This document shows, in pieces, positions 51,646 through 60,101 of a DNA stretch of 64,000 nucleotides. A program made the position numbers and the translations under genes. Source of the DNA: Cellulomonas pakistanensis (lineage in GTDB: Bacteria > Actinomycetota > Actinomycetes > Actinomycetales > Cellulomonadaceae); contig NZ_BONO01000018.1 in assembly GCF_016862755.1 (NCBI RefSeq), forward strand, positions 1-64,000, written 5' to 3'. The notes beneath the pieces were generated by a model. The model was given only the letters and a program-made list of their open reading frames with translations. It was not told the origin of the DNA and searched no databases. Within the stretch, counting starts at the first letter, position 1. Each line of letters begins with the position of its first letter.

Positions 51646-51675
51646 TCAGCGACAACACACCCGGCTCAGGAACAC
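51646..51675 (-). CDS. Leaderless Cys-rich leader peptide (attenuator uORF)
   Basis: On the minus strand GTG 51675 opens a nine-codon frame, V-F-L-S-R-V-C-C-R-stop. TAGGCT lies 6 nt before the GTG, so the transcript probably starts on the start codon. Tandem Cys codons before the stop match cysteine-responsive attenuator ORFs. The stop codon is 70 nt upstream of the truncated monooxygenase ATG. Confidence 0.65.
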   Translation of the reverse strand: MFLSRVCCR

Positions 51676-51681
51676 GCGGGC

Positions 51682-51687
51682 AGCCTA
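51682..51687 (-). promoter_or_regulatory. -10-like TAGGCT before the leader ORF
   Basis: On the minus strand TAGGCT is separated from the leader GTG by 6 nt, identical in sequence to the boxes before 25613 and 62512. Confidence 0.5.
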
Positions 51688-51777
51688 ACCGGGGCGCGAC
51701 CAGCGGGTCTGCCCGGTGTCCACATCCCGGGCGCACGTGACCCGGCGCGCCGGTGCGGCACCGCGACCGTGCGGGGA

Positions 51778-51818
51778 ACACGTCGAGCGAGCATCCGCCG
51801 GACGCTCGCTCGACGTGT
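51778..51818. repeat. Palindromic repeat, ACACGTCG family copy 2
   Basis: Arms 51778-51796 and 51800-51818 pair at 18 of 19 positions with a 3-nt loop; the outer 15 bp are perfect. It lies 42 nt beyond the purQ stop codon and can serve as its terminator. It resembles 11166-11210. Confidence 0.75.
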
Positions 51819-51860
51819 CGGTCGCCCGCTCGGCGCTCGGGGCGCCGCCGGCGCCGCGGC

Positions 51861-52556
51861 TCAGGAGACGAGCGAGCGCATCACCGAGGTGAAGAACCGC
51901 AGGCCGTCCGTGCCGGACCGCGGGCCGCGCGCGCCGTCGGGGCCGAAGCCGGCCTCGACCGCGTGCTCGGGGTGCGGCATGAGGCCGACGACGTTGCCCT
52001 TCGCGTTGCTGATGCCGGCGATCCCGCGGCGCGAGCCGTTCGGGTTGGTGTCCTCGTAGCGGAACACGACCCGGCCCTCGCCCTCGAGCTCGTCGAGGGT
52101 GCTCTCGTCGGCGACGTACTGGCCGTCCTGGTTCTTGAGCGGGATCGTGATCCGCTCGCCCGCGGCGTACTCGCCGGTCCAGGCCGTGTCGGTGGACTCG
52201 ACGGACAGCACCTGCTCGCGGCACACGAAGTGCAGGTGGTCGTTCTTGATCATCGAGCCGGGCAGCAGGTGCGCCTCGGTGAGGACCTGGAAGCCGTTGC
52301 AGATGCCGAGCACGGGCATGCCCTTGCCGGCGGCCTCGACGACCTCGCCCATGACGGGGGCGAACCGGCTGATGGCGCCGGCGCGCAGGTAGTCGCCGTA
52401 GGAGAACCCGCCGGGCAGCACCACGGCGTCGACGCCGCGCAGGTCCGCGTCGGCGTGCCAGAGCGCGACGGGCTCGCCACCGGCGAGGCGCACGGCGCGC
52501 GCGGCGTCGCGGTCGTCCAGCGTGCCCGGGAAGGTGACGACGCCGATCCTCGTCAT
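51861..52556 (-). CDS. purQ: Phosphoribosylformylglycinamidine synthase, glutaminase subunit
   Basis: The 231-residue class I glutamine amidotransferase supplies ammonia to Pur[18 protein letters not shown], the nucleophile motif [20 protein letters not shown] and the His-Glu pair in [11 protein letters not shown] are present. The ATG overlaps the purS stop codon by one base (TGATG). Confidence 0.96.
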   Translation of the reverse strand: MTRIGVVTFPGTLDDRDAARAVRLAGGEPVALWHADADLRGVDAVVLPGGFSYGDYLRAGAISRFAPVMGEVVEAAGKGMPVLGICNGFQVLTEAHLLPGSMIKNDHLHFVCREQVLSVESTDTAWTGEYAAGERITIPLKNQDGQYVADESTLDELEGEGRVVFRYEDTNPNGSRRGIAGISNAKGNVVGLMPHPEHAVEAGFGPDGARGPRSGTDGLRFFTSVMRSLVS

Positions 52557-52843
52557 CAGGCCAGGTTCCCCGACGCGATCGTCGCCGCGGCGTCGGCCTC
52601 GGCGTCGGCGACGCGGACGACGTCCTCGATCACCGGGTTGGAGAGCACCTGCTCGGCGGCGGCGGCCGCGGCGGCCAGCACCTCGGGCGTCACCGGCCCG
52701 TCGACCTCGAGCTCGAACCGCTTGCCCTGGCGGACGCTGGTGAACTGGCCGAAGCCGAGCCGCGGCAGCGCCCCGGCGACGGCCTTGCCCTGCGGATCGA
52801 GGATCTCCGGCTTGGGCATCACATCGACGACGACTCGTCCCAC
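52556..52843 (-). CDS. purS: Phosphoribosylformylglycinamidine synthase subunit PurS
   Basis: The 95-residue protein has the PurS pattern [20 protein letters not shown] followed by LPRLGF and [13 protein letters not shown]. It bridges PurQ and PurL in the FGAM synthase complex; purL lies about 21 kb away at 28.7-31.1 kb. AGGGAG precedes the GTG start. Confidence 0.95.
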   Translation of the reverse strand: MGRVVVDVMPKPEILDPQGKAVAGALPRLGFGQFTSVRQGKRFELEVDGPVTPEVLAAAAAAAEQVLSNPVIEDVVRVADAEADAAATIASGNLA

Positions 52844-52921
52844 GGGTGAGCTCCCTGGTTCGCGGCGGTGGGGGTGGTCACAGCCTACCGACCCCGCGGG
52901 GCGCCCCGTGCGCGCGGGGCG

Positions 52922-53359
52922 TCAGGCGGCGCGCACCACCCCGACGTGCGCGTTCCCGCCCCCGGTCAGGTACGCCATGATCGCCGGGTTGTCCGAGGTG
53001 GCGAGGTCCGTCGAGTACCCGACGACCACCACGGCCCAGCCGCGGTCGAGCAGGGCGTCCAGCCACGCGTCGTCGTGCTCGGCCGCCAGCTCGATCTCGT
53101 CGCCGACCCACAGGGTGGCCCAGCCGCCCGCCGCGGTCAGGGACGCGCGGTAGTCGTCGACCTCGGCGAGCGTCTCGCCGGCCGTGTCGCCGAGGCCCAG
53201 CGCCGCCGCGTACCGCTCCAGCCGCCGCACCACGCCCGGCTCGCGGCGGGTGGGGTGGACGACCCAGCAGGCGACCGGGCGGCCGTCCCGGGGGTGGTAC
53301 CCGAGCGCGGTGCGGCCGGCGATGCCGTGGGGGGCGAGGACGTGCAGGTCGGTGGCCAT
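52922..53359 (-). CDS. Hypothetical soluble protein
   Basis: The 145-residue product (MATDLHVLAPHGIAGRTALG; later WATLWVGDEIELAAEHDDAW and GWAVVVVGYSTDLATSDNPA) is Ala/Asp-rich, without membrane segments or a recognised family. The codon pattern and lack of competing frames support a real gene. ATG 53359 is the likely start; the open frame extends 27 codons further. Confidence 0.6.
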   Translation of the reverse strand: MATDLHVLAPHGIAGRTALGYHPRDGRPVACWVVHPTRREPGVVRRLERYAAALGLGDTAGETLAEVDDYRASLTAAGGWATLWVGDEIELAAEHDDAWLDALLDRGWAVVVVGYSTDLATSDNPAIMAYLTGGGNAHVGVVRAA

Positions 53360-53436
53360 ATGAGCCGGGACGTTACGACCCGGTAGCCCGGCTGTCCCGG
53401 GACCTCTGGGTGGTAGCACCCACCGCTCCCCGGCCA

Positions 53437-53466
53437 CCACCCGAACGGTCGACGCCGACCGGGTGG
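53437..53466 (-). terminator. Hairpin downstream of the amidohydrolase
   Basis: CGGTCG and CGACCG form a 6-bp inner stem with a 4-nt loop, flanked by CCACC and GGTGG with a bulge, about 100 nt beyond the amidohydrolase stop codon. Confidence 0.35.
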
Positions 53467-53564
53467 GTGGGCGTCACCCGGGGGCTCACCAGCCCGCCGG
53501 CGCACCCGCGGACCGACGCGGGTCCTGCGTCCCCGCCGCCGCGCCCTGCGGCGCCGACCTGCGC

Positions 53565-55049
53565 TCAGAACCCCCGGTGCGTCCACCGCCCCGTGAGCAG
53601 CGTCCCGGCCACCGGCATCTCCCGCAGCGGCGCCCCCGCGGCCAGCGGGTCCGCGTCCAGCACGGCGAGGTCCGCCGGCGCGCCGACGGCGAGCGTCAGC
53701 GGCTGGCCGTCGACCGACGACCGCAGGGCGGTCACCAGGTCCAGCCGCTGCTCGGGGTGCCAGGGCTCGCGCCCGTCCCGCGCCCGCTCCACCGCCGCCG
53801 ACACCGCGACCCAGGGGTCCAGCGGCGCGACCGGTGCGTCGGAGCCGAGCACGAGCTCCACGCCCGCGGCGGCCAGCGACGCGAGCGCGAACGCCCGACC
53901 GGTGCGCCCGGCCCAGTGCCGGTCGGCGACGTCCCGGTCGTCCATCGCGTGCTCGGGCTGCACGGACGCCACGACGCCGAGCTCGGCGAACCGGGCCACG
54001 TCGGCGTCGGTCAGCAGCTGGGCGTGCTCGACGGACCCGCGGGCCCCGGACGCCGCGAACGCGTCGAGCGCGAGGGTGTTCGCGTGGTCGCCGATCGCGT
54101 GGATCGCGCAGGTCAGACCCTTGCGGGTGGCGTGCGCCATGAGCGGGACCAGGTGCTCCGGCGGCACGGACAGCACGCCGTACGCGTCCGCGCCGGTCAG
54201 GCCCGGGTACGGGTCGTGGCAGAACGCGGTCCGGGTGTTCAGCGAGCCGTCGGTGACGACCTTGAGCGGCCCCTGCTGCAGCAGCCCACCGGTGCCGACG
54301 ACGACGTCCCCGGTGCGCAGCTCCTCGGCGAGGACCCGGTCCAGGTACGGCTCCCAGACGCCCGCGCGGACCCGCAGCGCGTCGTTGCCCGCGGCGATCC
54401 GGCGCCGCCACGGCGCGAGGTTCTCGGTGATCTCCAGGTCGAGGACGCCGACCACCCCACGGGCCGCCGCGGCCCGGGACGCGTCGGCGACCCAGGCGTC
54501 CGCGACGTCGTCGGCCACGTGGTCGACCACGCTGGTCAGCGGCAGCCACTCGGCCTCGCGGAGCAGCCCGGTCGGGTGCCCGGCGACGCCGGCGTACCGG
54601 AGGCCGGCGGTGCTGAACCAGGCGCAGTGCAGGTCGCCCGACACGAGGACCACCGGCACGTCGCCGACCGCGGCGTCCAGCAGCTCCGCGGTCGGGGCGT
54701 CGGGCCACAGTCCGTCGCGGAACCCGTAGCCGACGAGCGCGGTGCCCGGGGTGAGCGGCCGCGCCGCGAGCCGGTCCAGGACGATCCGGACGGCGTGCGC
54801 CGCCGAGGTCGCCTGCGACACGTCGAGCCGCTGCCGGGCGAGCGCCCACTGCGTCATGTGGGTGTGCGCGTCCCACAGGCCCGGCATGACCGTGCGGCCG
54901 CCGAGGTCGACCCGCTCGGCGCCGGCGCCCGCGCCGCGCGCGAGGTCGGGGCCGACGGCGTGCACCCGGCCGTCGCGCAGCAGCACGTCGACGGTGCTCG
55001 GGGCGCCCACCAGGCGGGCGTTCGTGAGGACGAGGGCGGCGGTGGTCAC
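53565..55049 (-). CDS. Amidohydrolase 3-family protein (YtcJ-like)
   Basis: The 494-residue metal-dependent hydrolase has VMPGLWDAHTHMTQWALARQ near the N terminus, HAIGDHANTLALDAF, SVEHAQLLTDADVARF and LGSDAPVAPLDPWV, the metal and substrate motifs of the YtcJ/exoenzyme amidohydrolase group. No signal peptide is present, so it is cytosolic. The substrate is unknown; N-acylated or formamide-type compounds are typical. The GTG at 55049 is the start. Confidence 0.88.
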   Translation of the reverse strand: MTTAALVLTNARLVGAPSTVDVLLRDGRVHAVGPDLARGAGAGAERVDLGGRTVMPGLWDAHTHMTQWALARQRLDVSQATSAAHAVRIVLDRLAARPLTPGTALVGYGFRDGLWPDAPTAELLDAAVGDVPVVLVSGDLHCAWFSTAGLRYAGVAGHPTGLLREAEWLPLTSVVDHVADDVADAWVADASRAAAARGVVGVLDLEITENLAPWRRRIAAGNDALRVRAGVWEPYLDRVLAEELRTGDVVVGTGGLLQQGPLKVVTDGSLNTRTAFCHDPYPGLTGADAYGVLSVPPEHLVPLMAHATRKGLTCAIHAIGDHANTLALDAFAASGARGSVEHAQLLTDADVARFAELGVVASVQPEHAMDDRDVADRHWAGRTGRAFALASLAAAGVELVLGSDAPVAPLDPWVAVSAAVERARDGREPWHPEQRLDLVTALRSSVDGQPLTLAVGAPADLAVLDADPLAAGAPLREMPVAGTLLTGRWTHRGF

Positions 55050-55094
55050 GCGGGGCCTTCCGGTCGGTGTCGGGCGGTCGGGGTCGGGCGGTCG

Positions 55095-55146
55095 GGCGGT
55101 GCGTCGGCCCCAGCCGGGCCGGCGGTGCGTCAGGCCCAGCCGGGCC
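55095..55146. repeat. 26-bp tandem duplication at the end of the PaiB-like gene
   Basis: 55095-55120 and 55121-55146 match at 24 of 26 positions. The stop codon (TCA on the plus strand, 55130-55132) lies in the second copy; the equivalent position in the first copy is not a stop codon. Confidence 0.65.
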
Positions 55147-55882
55147 GGCGGCCGAGCTCGGCGCGCATCTCGGCCGCGAGCGCCGGCTGCGCGTGGTGCG
55201 GGTCGTCGCCCAGGCGCTCGGCGACCCGCTCCGCGACGGCGCGCGGCTTGTCCTGGCTGAGCTTGGCCTTGCCCTGCCAGCGGGTCACGGAGAGGCGGAA
55301 CCCGACGGCGCCGGGCGCGATCCGCCGCGCGTACCCCTCGACGTCCGGCAGCCGCACCGGGTCGGGCATCGGCGCCTCGTACTGGTCCACCGTCGCCGCC
55401 ATCACCGCGTACGAGTCCTCGGCGTCGAGCAGCTCGAGCGTGCCGTACAGGTGCACGGCGACGTAGTTCCAGGTCGGCACCGCCGGCGCGTACCCGTACC
55501 AGCCGGGCGACACGTAGCCGTACGGCCCCTCCACGACGAGCAGGTGCTCGCGCCCGGAGCCGGCCTGGTGCAGCAGCTCGTCGGGCCGGCCGAGGTGGCT
55601 GAGCAGCGTGAGCGGCGCCGCCGGCACGGTGAACCGGTCGGGAAGGCCGTGGGCGTCGCGCGCAGGCCGCGGCGCCGGGGGCTCGGCGGGCGGGACCGGC
55701 GCGCCCCCGGTCCCCGCCGACGGCAGCGGCACGTCCTCGGCCAGGAGCACCGGCACGTGCGACGCGACGGGCCCGTCGTCGGTCACCGAGACCAGCGTCG
55801 CCCAGCCGTGGGCGCGCACCAGGTCACGGACGCGTCCCTCGTCGGTCAGCACGTAGTCGGTCGTGTGGATCACGCGGCCCAT
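55130..55882 (-). CDS. PaiB-like FMN-binding protein
   Basis: The 250-residue protein belongs to the FMN_bind_2/PaiB family: HGWATLVSVTDDGPVASHVP, LLSHLGRPDELLHQ, VVEGPYGYVSPGWYG, PTWNYVAVHLYGTLEL and RWQGKAKLSQDKP. PaiB-like proteins are described as negative regulators or flavin-binding split-barrel proteins; the role here is not known. ATG 55882 follows GGTGG. It is divergent from the second ABC operon. Confidence 0.9.
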   Translation of the reverse strand: MGRVIHTTDYVLTDEGRVRDLVRAHGWATLVSVTDDGPVASHVPVLLAEDVPLPSAGTGGAPVPPAEPPAPRPARDAHGLPDRFTVPAAPLTLLSHLGRPDELLHQAGSGREHLLVVEGPYGYVSPGWYGYAPAVPTWNYVAVHLYGTLELLDAEDSYAVMAATVDQYEAPMPDPVRLPDVEGYARRIAPGAVGFRLSVTRWQGKAKLSQDKPRAVAERVAERLGDDPHHAQPALAAEMRAELGRRPGWA

Positions 55883-56161
55883 CGAACCACCGCGACCCCT
55901 CCCGACGGCACCCGCCGTCTGTGTCACGCACGTAAAACTTTCATTGCCTACTGAACTCTCAGCATCCCGGCTATTGACGGACCCACGGGGTGCAGCGGTT
56001 GACTACCGGCACCGCCGCCGGGCACCCCCACCCGGCCCGCCGGCCCGCGCCGTCCCACCCCGACGCCGCCGCCCCGGCCCCGGCAGAGCCGCCGACCCCG
56101 CTCCCCCGCACCCCCGCCTCCGGCGGCCCCGTGCCGCCGCTCCCCCTGCAGTGGAGGACCC
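55883..56161. other. Divergent promoter region of the second ABC operon
   Basis: This 279-bp gap includes the most AT-rich stretch in the neighbourhood (about 55927-55975), with TTGCCT, GGCTATTGACG and GGTTGACTACC. These look like promoter elements, but the spacing does not single out one. No leader ORF or riboswitch was recognised. Confidence 0.5.
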
Positions 56162-57769
56162 ATGGATACGACCCGGATCCGGCTCGCGGCCGGCGCCGCC
56201 GTGCTGGCGCTCGCCCTGGCCGCGTGCTCCGGCGGCGGCGACGAGTCCGCCGACGACACCGCCACCGGCTCCGGCGGCGCGATCCGCGTCGCCGTGACCG
56301 ACCCGGTGCAGCTCGTCCCCGGCCGGCAGACGATCGCGTTCGACTTCGCGATGGCCGTCTGGGCGCCGCTCACCTGGATCGACGACGCCGGCGAGATGTC
56401 GTACGTCGCCGCCGAGTCCGTCGAGTCCGAGGACGGCGTCACCTGGACGATCACGCTGAAGGACGGCTGGACGTTCCACGACGGCACCCCGGTGACGGCG
56501 CAGTCGTACGTCGACGCGTGGAACGCGGTCGCCTACGGCCCGAACGCGTGGGAGAACTCCGGCCAGCTGGCGAACGTCGTCGGCTACGCGGACCTCAACA
56601 CCGCCGAGGGCGAGCCCGCCACCGAGATGTCCGGCCTCGAGGTCGTGGACGACACGACGTTCACCGTGACGCTCACCGGCGCGGACGGCCAGTTCCCGAT
56701 GCAGCTGTCCCAGGCCCAGACGGCGTTCTACCCGATGCCCGAGTCGGCGTTCGACGACTTCGAGGCGTACAACACGCACCCGGTGGGCAACGGCCCGTTC
56801 GAGGTGGCGACGGACTACGCCGAGAACGAGGAGATGACCGTCACGGCGTACGCCGACTACCAGGGCCTGGAGCCCACGGTCGACGAGATCACGTTCGTGC
56901 CGTACACCGACACGACCACGGCCTACACCGACGTGCAGGCGGGCAACCTCGACATCGCGGGCGTCCCGGTGGCGCGCCAGACGCAGGCGGCGGCCGACTT
57001 CGGCGACCGGCTGTACTCGTTCGAGGCCGCCGGCATCTCCTACCTCGGCCTGCCGCTGTGGGACGAGCGGTACTCCGACGTCCGGGTCCGCCAGGCCATC
57101 TCCATGGCGATCGACCGCGACACCATCAACGACGTCATCTACGGCGGGCTGTTCACCCCGGCCACCGCGCTGACCCCGGCGGTCGAGGCCGGCACGCCCG
57201 AGGGCATCTGCGGCGAGTACTGCGAGTACGACCCGGACGCCGCGAAGGCCCTGCTCGAGGAGGCCGGCGGGTTCGACGGCACGATCGACATCTTCTTCCC
57301 CGGCGGCTCCGGCCTGGACGAGCTGTACACGGCGATCGCCAACCAGCTCCGGCAGAACCTGGGCGTCGACGCGGTCGCGACCCCGAGCACCGACTGGGCC
57401 GAGTTCGCCGGCAAGCGCGAGGCGGGCGACATCGCCGGCCCGTTCTTCTCCCGCTGGGGCGCGCTGTACCCGAGCCAGCAGAACACCCTCCGGGCGTTCT
57501 ACGTCGAGGGCGGCGGCTGCCCGAACTGCATCCCGTACTACGAGCCCGAGGTCACCGACCTCATCGCGGCCGCCGACGCCGAGGTGGACGCGGACGCCGC
57601 GGCCGAGGCCTACGCCGCCGTCCAGGAGCGCATCCTCGAGGACTTCCCGGCCCCGCCGCTGTTCTTCGAGACGTACTCCTACGTGGTGTCCGAGCGGGTC
57701 GCCGAGCTGCCCACCTCGGCCGTCGGCAACCCGACGTTCACCCAGGTCGTCCTCGCCGAGGGCGCATGA
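56162..57769 (+). CDS. Peptide ABC transporter substrate-binding lipoprotein (second system)
   Basis: The 535-residue family-5 solute-binding protein has lipobox LALAAC (C22), FHDGTPVTAQSYVDAWNAV, NGPFEVATDY and YSDVRVRQAISMAIDRDTIN. Four extra cysteines (GICGEYC and GGGCPNC) could form disulfides. It is the first gene of an operon with a peptidase and a serine hydrolase, so its ligand is probably a peptide. GTGGAGGACCC precedes the ATG. Confidence 0.92.
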   Translation: MDTTRIRLAAGAAVLALALAACSGGGDESADDTATGSGGAIRVAVTDPVQLVPGRQTIAFDFAMAVWAPLTWIDDAGEMSYVAAESVESEDGVTWTITLKDGWTFHDGTPVTAQSYVDAWNAVAYGPNAWENSGQLANVVGYADLNTAEGEPATEMSGLEVVDDTTFTVTLTGADGQFPMQLSQAQTAFYPMPESAFDDFEAYNTHPVGNGPFEVATDYAENEEMTVTAYADYQGLEPTVDEITFVPYTDTTTAYTDVQAGNLDIAGVPVARQTQAAADFGDRLYSFEAAGISYLGLPLWDERYSDVRVRQAISMAIDRDTINDVIYGGLFTPATALTPAVEAGTPEGICGEYCEYDPDAAKALLEEAGGFDGTIDIFFPGGSGLDELYTAIANQLRQNLGVDAVATPSTDWAEFAGKREAGDIAGPFFSRWGALYPSQQNTLRAFYVEGGGCPNCIPYYEPEVTDLIAAADAEVDADAAAEAYAAVQERILEDFPAPPLFFETYSYVVSERVAELPTSAVGNPTFTQVVLAEGA

Positions 57770-59178
57770 GCCACGGCACCCTCCCGGCGGGCTCGCTCGA
57801 GGACGTCCTCGAGCGGGCCCGCCGGGTCCCCCCGATGTCCGGCTTCCCCCCGGTCGACGAGCTGCTGGCCTGGTTCGGCACCCTCGCGGCCGACCACCCG
57901 CGGCTCGTCACGGAGCGGCGGATCGGCACCTCCCGCCTGGGCGAGCCGATCCCGATGTTCTCGATCGGGTCCGGCCAGCGGTCGCACCTGCTGTTCGCGG
58001 GCGTGCACCCGAACGAGCCGATCGGCTTCCGGACGCTCCAGCACCTCGCGGCGGAGCTCGTCGCCGACCCGGACCTGCTCGCGACCTCCGGCGCGACGTG
58101 GCACCTGGTCCCCTGCATCGACCCGGACGGCACCCGGCTCAACGAGTCCTGGTTCGCCGACCCGTCGGACCGCACGGCGTACTCCCGGCGGTTCTACCGC
58201 CCGGCGCCCGCCGAGCAGGTCGAGTGGACGTTCCCGTTCGCCTACAAGGACGCGTACTTCGACGACGTCATCCCCGAGACCCAGGCCCTCATGCGCGTGA
58301 TCGACGACGTGCGGCCGGAGCTCATGGTGAGCCTGCACAACGCGGAGCTGGGCGGCGTCTACTACTACCTGTCCGAGGAGGTGCCGGGAGCCGTCGAGGC
58401 GCTGCACGCCGTCCCCCGCACGCTCGGGCTGCCGCTCGACGTCGGCGAGCCGGAGTCCCCGGCGATCCGGTCGATCGCGCCCGCCGTGTTCCACATGTCC
58501 AGCACCCGCGACGAGTACGACTACCTGGAGCAGCTGGGCATGGCCGCGGCGACGATGGTCGGCGGCGAGTCGTCGAGCGCGTACGCGCGCCGGCACGGCA
58601 CCGTCTCCCTGGTCGCCGAGCTGCCGTACTGGTCGCACCCGCTGGCCGACGACACCACGCCCACGTCCGCGGACTACGCCGACGTCGTGCGCGCCAAGGG
58701 CGAGCGGCTCGTCGACCTCGGCGCGACGCTCACCGCGCTGCTCGAGGACGCGCGCCCGCACCTGACGCTGCGGTCGCCGTTCCTGCGGGCCAGCGAGGCG
58801 TTCGTGCCGATGATGGGCGAGAGCGGCCGGGCCGAGCTGCTGCGGGCCGAGCGCCCGGGGCTGCGCCGCGCCGCGACCGCCGCCGAGGTGTTCAGCAACG
58901 AGGACGTGGTGCGCTGCTTCCGGCTCCGGTTCGGCGGGATGCTGCTGCGCGCCCTGGACGCCGAGGTGCACGCCGGCATCGCCACGGCGCGGGTCCGGCG
59001 GGTCGCCGACCGGGCGCGCGCCGTCTACGACGACTGGGTCGCCGAGGCGGACTCGCTCACCGGCCTCGCGGTGCTGCCGGTCGAGAAGCTGGTCGGCGTG
59101 CAGTACGGCGCCACGCTGGCGATGTCGCGGGTGCTGGCCGGCCGCGGCGGCCCGGCGACCGCGGGCGGCGCCTCGTGA
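57766..59178 (+). CDS. M14-family zinc carboxypeptidase-like enzyme
   Basis: The 470-residue protein lacks a signal peptide, so it is probably cytosolic. It has the M14 zinc ligands H81 and E84 (GVHPNEPIGF) and H191 (SLHNAELGG), substrate-binding DGTRLNESWF, and the possible catalytic Glu in LVAELPYW. A C-terminal helical domain of about 130 residues follows. It should cleave C-terminal residues from imported peptides. The ATG overlaps the substrate-binding protein stop codon. Confidence 0.88.
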   Translation: MSHGTLPAGSLEDVLERARRVPPMSGFPPVDELLAWFGTLAADHPRLVTERRIGTSRLGEPIPMFSIGSGQRSHLLFAGVHPNEPIGFRTLQHLAAELVADPDLLATSGATWHLVPCIDPDGTRLNESWFADPSDRTAYSRRFYRPAPAEQVEWTFPFAYKDAYFDDVIPETQALMRVIDDVRPELMVSLHNAELGGVYYYLSEEVPGAVEALHAVPRTLGLPLDVGEPESPAIRSIAPAVFHMSSTRDEYDYLEQLGMAAATMVGGESSSAYARRHGTVSLVAELPYWSHPLADDTTPTSADYADVVRAKGERLVDLGATLTALLEDARPHLTLRSPFLRASEAFVPMMGESGRAELLRAERPGLRRAATAAEVFSNEDVVRCFRLRFGGMLLRALDAEVHAGIATARVRRVADRARAVYDDWVAEADSLTGLAVLPVEKLVGVQYGATLAMSRVLAGRGGPATAGGAS

Positions 59179-60101
59179 CCCGGTACGCGGTGCGCCGCGC
59201 GGTCGAGCTGCTCATCGTGTTCCTCGGCGTCACGCTGATCATCTACCTGATGGTGTTCGCGCTGCCGGGGGACCCGATCCGGTCGCTGGGCGGCGACCGG
59301 CCGCTGCCGGACAACGTCGTCGCCGAGCTGCGGTCCCGGTACCACCTGGACGAGCCGGTGCTGCAGCAGTACCTCCGCTACATCGGGGGCCTGTTCCAGG
59401 GCGACCTGGGCACCAACTTCAGCGGGCAGTCCGTCGCCGGCCGGATGGAGTCGCGCTGGCCGGTGACGATCACGCTCGCGCTCACCGCGTGGGGCATCCA
59501 GGTCGTCCTCGGCGTGCTGCTCGGGCTGTTCGCCGGCCTCCGCCGCGGCCGGGCGGGCGACCGGCTGGTCCTCGCGGGCACCATCCTCGCGACGAGCATC
59601 CCGGTGTTCGTCGTCGCGGTGACCACGCAGCTCGTGCTCGGCGTGCGGCTCGGCTGGTTCCCCGTGGCGGGCACCTCCGAGGGCTGGCCGACCGCGTACC
59701 TGCTGCCCGCCGTCGTGATCGCGGTGTTCGGCCTGGCGTCGGTCACCCGCGTCATGCGCGGCTCGGTCGTCGACACCCTGCAGTCCGACTTCGTGCGGAG
59801 CCTGCGGGCCCGGGGCCTGCGCGAGCGGCGCGTCGTCGGCGTGCACGTGCTGCGGAACTCCGCGATCCCCGTGCTGACGCTGCTCGCCCTCGACCTGGGG
59901 TTCCTGCTCGGCGGCACGGTCGTCGTGGAGGGCGTGTTCAACCTGCCCGGCGTCGGCCAGCTCCTGTTCCAGGCGATCCGCGCGCACGAGGGCCCGACGG
60001 TCGTCGGCGTCTCCACCGCGCTGATCATCATCTTCCTGCTGACGAACCTGGTCGTGGACCTGCTGTCGTCGGTGCTCGACCCGAGGATCCGCCATGAGTG
60101 A
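59175..60101 (+). CDS. ABC transporter permease, DppB type (second system)
   Basis: The 308-residue permease has VFALPGDPIRSLGGDRPLP, the loop DFVRSLRARGLRERRVVGVH followed by VLRNSAIPVLTLLALD, and GVFNLPGVGQLLFQAI. Its GTG overlaps the peptidase stop codon, and its end overlaps the next permease by 8 nt. Confidence 0.93.
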   Translation: MTRYAVRRAVELLIVFLGVTLIIYLMVFALPGDPIRSLGGDRPLPDNVVAELRSRYHLDEPVLQQYLRYIGGLFQGDLGTNFSGQSVAGRMESRWPVTITLALTAWGIQVVLGVLLGLFAGLRRGRAGDRLVLAGTILATSIPVFVVAVTTQLVLGVRLGWFPVAGTSEGWPTAYLLPAVVIAVFGLASVTRVMRGSVVDTLQSDFVRSLRARGLRERRVVGVHVLRNSAIPVLTLLALDLGFLLGGTVVVEGVFNLPGVGQLLFQAIRAHEGPTVVGVSTALIIIFLLTNLVVDLLSSVLDPRIRHE

